The notes under the pieces: model-generated
The model's input: only the letters and a program-made list of their open reading frames with translations
What the model was told of the DNA's origin: nothing
Databases searched by the model: none
DNA from: Lottia gigantea
Lineage: Eukaryota > Mollusca > Gastropoda > Lottiidae
Assembly: GCF_000327385.1 (NCBI RefSeq)
Contig: NW_008709027.1
Coordinates: 1,676,632-1,740,631, forward strand
DNA length: 64,000 nt
Reading direction: 5' to 3'
Part shown: positions 37,601 to 49,600 of the stretch, piece after piece
Layout: each line of letters starts with the position of its first letter
Position numbering within the stretch: position 1 is the stretch's first letter
Position numbers and translations under genes: made by a program

Positions 37601-40600
37601 GGATGGTGTTGCAAATAATCTTTGCAATATCAATGGTTGTTTGAATTTGGGAGACTTCATTTCACCAATTTATTTACCACCAACATAACGGTATGCAGAA
37701 ACTTCTTGTGTTTAATTATGGTAAGAATATTTGTAAACCACAGGAAATATAATTTTTCAAAACTGAATTTATTCTCAAATTACGATGTAAGGCTCTTTTT
37801 ATACTGCTTGTCCATCTGTAAAATAAACATATAGAAATTTATTTGCCCATTAGATAGGTTGTATTGTTTATCTTGGTTATAGAGTGTAAACATGTACCAT
37901 TTGTTGACCCAATATTCATAAAGTTTTTCTTTTGACACACACTTACCAAAGTCCTCATACACTGGATGGCCTTGCTGTAGCATCCTCTCCATGAACCTTC
38001 TTTCCTCGGTTCCACAGACATCTTCAGTTAGTTCAGTAAAACAGTTAGCAATAAACTCTACACCTCTTAAATATACGATATCGATCATTAATAGAATTGT
38101 CAATAAAATGTGATGTGATGTAAACCAAGCAGTCCAGTCTAGATGTAGATATTCCTGTTACAAAGCATGGAAAATGCCTTGCAAGAAGCAGTCAGTAGAT
38201 TATTATGAGATAGTCTTCCTAAGTAGCATGGTTCAAGATTCAGTGACCATTTGAAACAACCTACCCTTCGCCTAATCACAATCTACAAAAGCTAACATAG
38301 ATTAATATCATTTCAGCACCTTGCGCTTTGTCATATTTACAAATCGGTTAAGAATTTAAATGTACTATCAGCCCCTTGACATGAACCTCCAACCCAAAAC
38401 AAAACTATTTAAAAGTTGTAATCTGTTGAGACAGCAGAATTTGGTGTTACAGAAATTATCAGCATTTCCACGCAGCATTTCTTGGCAGCAAATGTGTCTA
38501 AAATGATTCACCCATCAAAAAATCCAATAGACACCACTCTTGTATTCACACAAACTTTGATGAAAATGTTTGTTAAATGCAATGCGAATACTCTATACGA
38601 CTATCTCGTTTTGCGTATAAATATAAGTAGTGGTCGGATTTTTATAACCGTTCTTCCAAAGGTTGTTGAGTGCATGTTATTATGATAATGTTACAATTGG
38701 AATCCAACGACATGAATGTCTTTACTTGCGAACAGTCATAAACCTCTGCAAAACAGCACCAATATTTAGATTCAGACACCCAATTGCTATCGGACCAACA
38801 TCTGTTCGAAGCAGAAATGATATGAAATGAATTTTACGTCATACTTTTCTGCACCATGTGGGCTAATGAAGACGGGCAACGCCATGCAGGGTGCAATGAG
38901 GGAAATATTGCCAGGACAGAGGCATTAGCCTTCTCTTTTTCGATTTCCAACTGCCGAGGGATCTTAAACGTGCACAACCTGTAGCACACGGGGCCTCGGT
39001 TTATTGTCCCATCCGAACGACTAAACACTTTTTCAATGTTAGCCCCTCTTACCTGCATCACTGACAGGGGGAAACCGGGTTAAAAAATCGGAAGGTATTA
39101 TCTCGACCTATGCCGGGATTGAACCCTGGACCTTCAGGTTAGTGAGCAAGCGTCTAACTCACTGAGCCATCGCGGCTCCCTGTGCGAAGCAGAAAGTTCT
39201 ATTTTAACAAAAGAAAAACCCAAATAGTTAACTAAAATGAAATCATTGATTTTCCTAATATTTGAATATATATATATATAATGTTTTATCAGCATTTAAT
39301 AATAGTTTTAAAAAGCTCAATTCATAATCAAATTGAGGATGTTTAATGCATGTTATTACACCACTTTAGTGCTTTCTTTATATAATGTAAACTAAAAATC
39401 CATGTTCCATCATTTTCGGGGAATAAATTTGGACCTTGAAAAAAGTCTTCAGAAGTACGAGAATTGCGCGAAAATCGCATAATTCAATGTAATAGATCTA
39501 TATATATCAAGAAATTTTTTATTTATTTCGTTCCAAACTTTATTCTCTCTGCAAATTTAAATATTCAAAAATGTGTGAGTCTTGTTGATGGTTAAGAATG
39601 CTCAAACGGTAAGTCGTGAACAGTGTAACAGATTAGCTTCCTGTTTGTGAGACCACCACTATCGACTATTCACTATTGGTGAAAAATAAAAAGACTTTAA
39701 TGCAGTATAAATTGCTATACATACCTGAAAAGTCTTTGCCACATACAAAATCCATGTACTTCATAACGACTTTAATAGTTGTAACTAATCCTGATTCTGG
39801 ACATTGTAATTCTTCCATACATGGTTAGGCATCTTGAAATACCCTTCAAGAATCAAATACATGACAATCATGGTACATTATGCATGGTGGAAAAAAGCAG
39901 GGACTATTTACAAGACAACAATGGAGACTTTGATCCATGCTTTTCAGACAAAACAGTCTTTGCAATGGTCACCTGATACACCTCAATTTACTTAGCTGCA
40001 AACGTAACGAACCATTCCATTTACTTACCTGCAAACATAGCGAACCATTCCATTTATTCACCTACAAATGTTACGAACCATTCCATTAACTTACATGTAA
40101 ACGGTACGAACCATCCCATTTCATACCTGAAAACGTTACGAACCATTCCATTTACTTTCCTGCAAACGTTACGATCCATTCCATTGTATATCTACCAATG
40201 ATACGAGCTATTCCATCTACTTATCTGCAAACGTTTTGAACCGTTCAATTTACTTACTTGTAAACGTTACGAACCATTCCATTTACTTACCTGTAAACGT
40301 TCGAACCATTCCATTTCATACCTGGAAACGTTACGAACCATTCCATTTACTAACCTGCAAACGTTACAAACCATTCCTTTTCATATCTGTAAACGTTGTG
40401 AATCATTCCATTTACTTACCTGAAAACGTTACGAACCATTCCATTTACTTACCTGTAAACGTTACGAACCATACCTGTAAACGTTACGAACCATTCTATT
40501 TACTTACCTGTAAACGTTACGAACCATTCCATTTACTTACCTGCAAACGTTATGAACCATTCCAATTTTTTACCTGTAAACGTTATGAACCATTCCATTT

Positions 40601-43600
40601 ACTTACCTGTAAACGTTACGAACCATACCATTTAATTACCTGTAAACGTTTCGAACCATTCCAATTTATTTACCTGCAAACGTTACGAACCATTCCATTT
40701 CATACCCGAAAACGTTACGAACCATTCCATTTACTAACCCGCAAACGTTACTCACCTGTCCATTGAATCTTGCTTTATCGTCTGGTATCCCAAATATTAC
40801 ATTACTTAAATCTTTGAAATGGACAATGAGCTCCTCTTAACAGACCATTAAAGGTTGAATCTATAAAAGAGAATTATTCGAGAAAAGCATTCACCTAAAC
40901 GTGATAGTGAACGACAATTTATACTTCATATTTCAAATATTTATATCACAGAGAGAGAGATAATTTGAAAATAGGCCAAAACGAAGTACACAAAGCAAAA
41001 AAAATTACAAAAACTGATAAATCTGTGTACAAAAGGTGAAGATAGCACATACACATCCTTAAAAAATAAAATACAATAAAAAGTCAGAATTGATGTAAGA
41101 GGGCCAAAATGGGGTTGAAATTTAAAGTCAAATAGTAAAATAGATTTTTACCTGTTTGTAGAATCAGGCACAATAGAACACTGGTAAAAAGAAAGGTCTT
41201 CATACTGTTGAATAACGGTCACAAGAATACTGAACATAATATAGACCCAAACCTACAATAATATAACACATTTTATCATTAGAGGTAATAACATCCACGT
41301 TTAATGTCAAATGCAACTGGTAAAGGTTTCCATAACTTTGTCCACGTTGTACTTTTAGATTTTTTACTCGGTGAGAATTCAGACGTAATCTTTTTAAAAA
41401 AAATCCAACTTTAAATTGTGTGCCTGTAAATTTAAGATCGCTCTAAGAATAATTTGTATGTCTAACATACAGAAGTCGTATGTCTTAAATTGAACACAAT
41501 AGACTGTTAGTGTACAAAATTATTTAGTTGAAGGTGCTTAATTTCGTACACTATTCTTAAAACTTAATGCTAATTTGTACAGAATGTGACCATGATTACT
41601 CTCACACAATTGTAATTGTCAACAATAACATAATTTGCACGACATTATAGTCTATCCTTGAACATGATTCTTGTTTAAATTAACTGCTATAAAATATAAT
41701 TTGAGTTACTAAAACGCGGGGAGTTTTTCCTTCAAAATTGTTCAAATGTACTAGGCATGAGATTCAATATTTTAGATGTCGGCTTCTGAAACAAGATAAC
41801 AGAGGATGCAAGTTAATAAGTGAAGCATTCGGTTTTTATAACAATTTCAACAAATTCTCAATATTCAAATTTGTGATTACTTATAGGTATATGTCTCTTT
41901 ATCGTTCAACATTGAATGTGGACAGTCAACAAGTCAATAAAGAGATGATTAATGTATTAAACTATATGCATGTATCAAAATGTCAGGTACATTGTTAATT
42001 TATTCTATCTATGACCTTCAAGTGAAGTTGAATAATAATTTATACATCTTAAATTGATCCACTAGTTAAGACATGATCTGATTTGAAAGTGAATTATAGC
42101 AAGATGTTGCCAGTGAAATATATTCCTCCATAGCTGAAATAGTCTTAACAGATCAGTTAAGTACATTCAGAAACTGAGAGTAGCTTTCAGTTCGATACAG
42201 CTATTAAGAAGAATGTGTTAGCAGGCTGATAAAGCAACTTTATACACACTATTCCACTCAAATAATTTTTAACGAAAACTTTCTACCATTTCTGAATCAA
42301 TTAATATGTATATGAATACTAAATGATCTACAAACTAACTGACTCCCTTAGAATCTATAACGCTGAGCTAGACGCAAGCAGGTTAGGTGTAGAATTAAGG
42401 TAGGTAACTTCAAAAAATGTTTAGTGATAAGGAGCAGGTGACAAAGTTTGTGGGAAAAGAATAAAAAAGTCGAAGTGATTAGGAAATAATGCCATCTTTT
42501 ATTGTATTCTTGTCACGAATGGTAGTCTTGAACTTTTAATTTGTCTGGTTCTGGAAGGGAAAAAAACTAACATCGACATGTAATCTGACAGTTCTTTAAC
42601 TCGACACCGGATACAATAGCTTTCAGATTCTCTTTATTTCTATCGATATATAGAAGCTATTTTTAACTCGAGTAGAGGAAGTTAACAGCACGGATGAATA
42701 AAATTAATTAAACGGAGCTTAGACGCGGTTAGAAGCTAGGTTATCTACCAATAGCTGGAATAAGTAGATAGAAAAAGAATGAGATGACTGTGACAAATTG
42801 AGAAGTTGAGTTTGATTAATTGGTCTGTCTATCTCCTGACTTCAACATACTACCATGATATTCACATTTAAATGGTGTAGTTGGTTAACCTGATTTCTGA
42901 TGTAATGATCGATGATTCTGTTTTCTTCTCCATATCGTTAAGTTGATCTTAGTCCTTAAGTGTTATCATGTTTTCACTACAGAACTTTATATGCTATGAT
43001 TTATCAGTTTGTCCCTGGCGCTCCTTTATTATCGATCCTTTGAATAATAATGTTCATATATTTTGGGAACACTAAGAATTATTACGTTAATATTAATACT
43101 GATAAAAATCCACACAATCAAGACAATTCTGCCAACTCTACATGATTTCAGCAATTTCAAAGTTAATACTCGACTTTTAGCTAGAAAGTCCTCAAAAATA
43201 GAAGGCTCTAGCATAGCGGGTGAGTTGTGAAATGTATACTCCATAAGCTGGTAATTGTGGTATATTACTGTACATGAAAGGAAAATTAAGTATAGGAAAA
43301 TCTAAGTTGTCACGTTTGTCATACAGTCTGGCCGTGATTGTTGACAATTTCGAAAAGCAAATCCAATTTAATTTCCAACTCTCCTGGGTAGATTTAATCT
43401 ACATACTTCATAAAAGCGGAGTAATTTAGTGACAGTACTGAAAGCATCAAATTTTAAGTTTACTCAACTTCAAGTTGTAAAGTAATTCTTAAAGTAAGAC
43501 ATCATGGTCAATGGATGGATTAAACGAACTGAACTTTCAGGACAAAATCGTGTAGGTACGTGATTTATTGTTAAACGATTCTTCAAAAGGTTACAACCAT

Positions 43601-46600
43601 TCTCTGAAGAGTTATTTTCAGCGACAGAAACTAAAGAAAAATTGGAACAGAACATGTCGGTTGATCTCTTTCGGGCATTAACTAGGAAATTAGTTGCCAA
43701 GTTCTGTGTGTTTTGTTAGTTTTAATAAAAGGTTTGGTAAACGTACGAACAATATATTAAATTAGGCGGTATCGACAAAAGAGAATTAGCCATTCCTGAA
43801 AGAAATTTGGAACTATTAACGTAAATAATCATTATTTTCTTCCGATAACCTAACATTGTAGCATTGATTCTTTTTTTCTTCCAATTTCATGTCTTTTCAG
43901 TAGACCTTAAAAGATTTTTTTATTACAGCCGCCTTAAAAGGAACCGTAGAATCACTCTCAGATGAAGACAAACTGGTCAAAAAGATTATCCATGCGTATG
44001 AAAGAAGAGGAAAATATGGTCGACCAGTGAAGAAATATAATGACACCCTCACAGTATATTTTAGTATCCAGTTGACACAGATCATGGACCTCGATGAAAA
44101 AAATCAAGTTTTGAGCTTAAATATTTGGGATCAATACGTGAGTAACATAATTTCTTACTGAGTCTGTATACAACCCTTCCTAACCTTTTATAGCGGTATC
44201 TTTCTTAATAATCATGATTTATTGAGGAAGTGGAGATATTACTGAGTGATTTTAAGACATGATCTTACTAATTGCCTTACCAATCCCATTCTTACTTCCA
44301 ATACGTCTATAATCTTACACTACACAATAATTACTTAAGACGCAGACAGTGGTTAAAACAACTTTATACTACTTTACCATTTACATTGTTGCCAAAGGGC
44401 ATAACACTTGCTATATTCAATGTGGTTTTTGTTTTAAAATCACTACACTGTAAAATATAATTGCAAAAGACAGCAAAAACTACTTGATGAAAATAATACA
44501 TATACATTTATTAACCTCTTAATTTACTAGTGATATTTTACAAAGAAAATAGGTGGGTAGTAGGTAGTAATTGGATTAGTTATCTCAATTAAGATATTCT
44601 GTGAAATAATATACAAAATGTTGGCGATTAAGACATTAGTGAGAAAATGAATTGCAGTGTAATTGGATGTTAATAACTTAAATACTCATCGTTTACCAAT
44701 GGGTTCATCAACTCGGCATCACATACCCTCATGAGTTTTCTTAATGATAACTTTTTGTACATATATATTTTTAAAAACTTGCATGTTTTTATGGCATTGA
44801 TACGGTAACGTTGATACATTAATATAGAATACGCTTCGTATACTCTATTTAAAACTGTAATAGTATCCGAAGATTTATAGCTAAGTATGATATTATAGGC
44901 TTTATGTATGACAAAGATGATAATCAATTGGCATGCCATGACAATAAATTGACAGATTGTCAGATATTTTCCAACTCGTTTCATATTGGACTTATTTGAT
45001 GATGAAGTGAATATGAATATGCAATTTTACGCCAGATCAATATTTGATATTTAGTCATTTGAATGCTTGAATCCAAATCAAAGAAAATCTGGAACCCATA
45101 AAACCTCAAATCAGAATTTCAATGTCAGTACAGTTCAGTATTGAAGACAGAGTAATAGAGAAACATATTTTGTGGGATCTGGAAACAGAGTACTGTAATA
45201 TCTGAGGCTGAATTCAAATTTTGGCTACTCTGTGATGGTGTCATAGTCGCAAGCCTCTAATGGAGCGTCTAAGAGGGTTCTTTCTAGAAAATTTAAGTAA
45301 AAATGAATTGATTTTGTGCATTCTGACACATATTTTGGACACAAAAGGTTGACATTTAGATTTGTTGAAAATAAAGTGGGGTTACAATTGTGGTGTTACT
45401 TTTCTGTACCCACACTGCCGCCGCCACTGTATATGAAATTGAAATAAATAGATGTCTACTACAGATAAATTTAGCACAGGAGATCCTCATCATATGAATA
45501 ACTGTTGATTTGACAAGTTGTTATTTTATACAAATCAAGCTTGAAAATGATATCATAATATAGAATACCATACGCATTTAATATTAACTTATTTCTCAGA
45601 TTCTTCTGCAGAAGAGCACCCTTAAGACTTGGTATTAAAACCTCAAACTGTTAATGCATGGAATCAATCTTAAGAGATATGTAGGAATTGTCCGGCGCTA
45701 ACAGGAGCCTATACCAGTATTAGATCAATATTATTTTAAGACAATAGAAGAATGTTGGTTCCGTACCTTACAACTGTTAAATACACATCAAGATGATAGA
45801 CAGAAAATATATTGTAAAATAATGATTTCCAAATGACTGATTTTATTACAAGATTGGCTAATGGATAAATAAAGCACTTTATCTTTAAAATGTCATCGGT
45901 TCCTGCTTTTCTTTTGTGTTAAGGTTAATGTTAACATGCCATTTTATTAAGAAATTTTTCAGATCTTAAGTAAATATTCACAAATATGAGGTTTATCTAT
46001 TCTTATTTTATATACATCCTGTCAAGATAAATAAACTTGTCAAAGAATATATATAAATTGTTATAATATAAAACAAACTATTCCATCTTCAAATGAATAA
46101 AAATTCAAAGTTAATAAGAATATGTGTCTATGTTATACACCTTACAAACAAACAGGTTACCATGGTTAATCTTCGTCTTCATTTAATGTCAAGAGAGAAA
46201 CTTAATTTTCTCTAGTGTTTCTCTTCATTCAAATTACATTTTTGGCAAACAAGAACCGATTGATTAAACAGATGCAACGAAGAATAGAACAATTTTACAA
46301 GTTACAACCGTTAGCCGTTATCAAGATTAGATGCCAATAAAACAATGGGAAATCAACACAAAACAAAAACATCAGTATTGTATTACAATTCAAAACACAT
46401 TGTAGTAACCCGATTTGATCCATCTCTAACTGAATCAACAAAACGAACACCCTAATTCCTTCAAATCATAGAGAGTGAAATAGTATGTAAACAATAGTTC
46501 CCAGGACTGTTTAGTTCATATTCCTTTCTATGTACTTTTTATGTCTAATTTCAGTGGTGGAAAGATGATCATATACATTGGAATAAGGAAGATTATGGTG

Positions 46601-49600
46601 GAGTGGAGAAAGTTAGAATACCTTATGATAAAATATGGTTACCGGATATTAAACTATATAATTAGTAAGATCTTTTTTGCTCTTACCATAGTACGTATGG
46701 TTGTTTTATTTTTAAATGATTTTTACAACTGTTTTAATCAACTTATCTTAACCACCATAATTTAGAATATAATCCTAAATAAACGAAAAATAGTTCTTTA
46801 TGTCAAAAACTGTGATTTATTTTGAAGTTTTATTTACTATTTTCCAGTGCTGATCTACGTTTAGAAGAACATCGAAAACCCCTGTGTGTATTTTATCATA
46901 CAGGTGATATACAATGGATGCCACAAGTTGTTTATCGAAGTTCCTGTTTAATAGATGTTTATAAATTCCCATTTGATGTTCAAAACTGTTCGTTAAAATT
47001 TGGCTCCTGGACATATAACGGGGCTGAATTAGATATAGAATTCTATGAAGATAGAAACTACATCGATTTAACAGAATATATCGAGAGTAATGCTTGGCAG
47101 ATCATAGATGTACCCGGTGTTAAAAATACCGAGTATTATACCTGCTGCCCTTCACCATTCGTAGACATAACTTATAATTTAATATTTCAAAGACGAGCTA
47201 CACTATATAATTATATATTAATTTTACCATGTGTGTTATTAACATCTATTACCTTAGTGTTATTCTGGATTCCACCTGAATCACCAGCTAAAATGCAATT
47301 AGGTAATTAATATCTCTTTTAAATTATCTGTACAAAAAAGCCAATCAATTCTCTGTCTTTAATGAACCACTACTATCTTTTTTGTCGTTTTTGTATATAA
47401 GATACAGGGATACAGTCTCAATATCCAATCTATTAATCCCAAAGTAGGAATGAGTGGGATCTTCATTTATCAGATCTAAATTAAGTTAAACTAATTAAGT
47501 GTCTTTTAGTCGCTTGATTCTCTATCTGAAAAGTGACCTTCTTGATCTAACTGTCTTCTTTCCATTGATGTCTAGAGTCCAGGTGAGAACGACTTTTTCA
47601 GTCAGCATTGTATTATTTTAAAAAAGCAAATAATATGGCAAAAGAAAATGCCTATTATTCACCGAAAAACGGATGCAAGCGAAAGTTTTGTCAATTTTTA
47701 AATATGGTCCGTTACTTTGCACGACCTTTGCATTACTTTTAACGCAAGTTATCCAAAGTCTGTGCAGCCTTCATCGTGCTATAATACAATATTGACAATG
47801 TATTACTAATAATTTTCATTATATCTTCAGGGTTAACAGAATTCATTGCTTTTTTCGTGTTGTTGAAAATTTTAGAGAAGAACTTACCACCCGGTACAGA
47901 TACTATGCCTCTATTAGGTAAGTCATGCAGTAATTCATTAAATTTATAGTTGCAGTACAATCTGGATTAAGCCAAGTAGGAAGAAATGACAAATTTATCA
48001 CCTTTCGAAGATTGGTACTATAGTCATACAGTAATGGGTTTATAAATAACCCTATTGTGGCATTTACATATTAAGACTATTTCTTTCATCCCATAGGATT
48101 TAGAGTAACTTCTAATCTGAAAATAAAATACCAGTCTGTTACTCTATTACAATTCTATTTATCTTAAATCTCTAGGGAGTTTCAACATGTTTTCGGATTA
48201 TAAAAATGGAAACAATTTTGAAAGCCCGTTATGGTTTCTTGCCTATATTTCGATTATATTTAGAAGTTGCTTTATCAAAAGGAATTCTCAAAGTAGAACT
48301 GTCTGAATCATGTGACAGGTGATTTTTTTTTCAAATGATTTCATCTTTCATCAAATTTTTCTAACAAACCTGTCCAGGCCATCATGACCTCAATCCAAAA
48401 CACGTATGTTCTTACTTTTACTAGTATTTTTTAATATAAATATAAAGTTCTAAAATCGCGCGAATATAGTAATAATCGATGAAGATTTTATGAATGACCT
48501 TCAGTTTTTTTCGCATCTGATTGAAAGTCTTCGGATCATTGACAATTTTTTTATTGATTATTGTTTCATGTTTTATTTTTGGTGGATTTTGTATGTCTTT
48601 TTTTAAATTCCTGGACAATGGTTATTTAAGTATTATTTTATAATTTCCCGAGTTATGTCCCAGCTTTCAAAATATATTTTCCGTGGTATGTTCAATTCCC
48701 AGCTTCTTTCATCTGCTTTCCAGATCCAATCATATTTTCGTGACTTTTTGAATTCAGTTATAGATCTAGTAAGAATTGTTCCTTGGCAATACCTTTAACT
48801 TACTTAAAATATTTAATATTTCCAGGTACATATTATTGTTTGAACATGATCATCATAACTCTGTCATCCTTTCTTAACGTTATGGTTGTGAATCTGAATC
48901 ATTATGGTGCAACCCGATCTCACTTTCCAGAACCATTCCGCAGTGTGAGTACATTCATTGATTCATTCATCCTTTTACATATATCCTGATATGGCCATAA
49001 ATAAAAAGCAAGTTTACAGCAAGTGTACATAACTTTGACAATGATATTTAGATACTTATTCATCTCATCAGACAAACATTTGATTGAAATATTCAATAGG
49101 TACTATTATTATATCTTAGCAACAGATTGATAAATACAGACGAAAAGTTACTGTCTGGAATAAAAGCCGACCAGAGACCATGCTAATAGAATATTGTGTA
49201 CCTCTAGATATATTAATGCATATATACTGAGAAAATAACCTTGATGAACACGATTGTGACAATATATGTTAACATCATGCAACTAAGCCGATATTTCTGT
49301 ACCGGTAAGGGTGATAGTCACAATTGTGTGTTTATGTTCATTGACATTGATTTTGGCATAAAATGTTTTCAATAGACTTTCATTTTCATTTATTGAAATT
49401 TTTTAGATATAGGATATAAATACTCTCAGTTCAACTATTGATTAATACAGCAGGTGAGATTTTAATTAGATTTTTATTATTAATTCATCGTTTGAAAATA
49501 AAATTTTGCTTTTCAGGGCCTGTTTAATTACGTTGCTAAAATTCTACTAATGGATTCCTTGGTTAGTCCACTACGGAATATAAAGGCTGTTAAGAATATA

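Noticed and set aside
40236-40766. 176-codon open frame on the plus strand
   Set aside because: An artefact of a 33-bp tandem repeat that keeps one frame open; the peptide is a monotonous 11-residue repeat.
44670-44984. 104-codon minus-strand frame with a hydrophobic segment in gene B intron 2
   Set aside because: No family signature, no supporting splice sites, and hydrophobic frames are common in AT-rich DNA.
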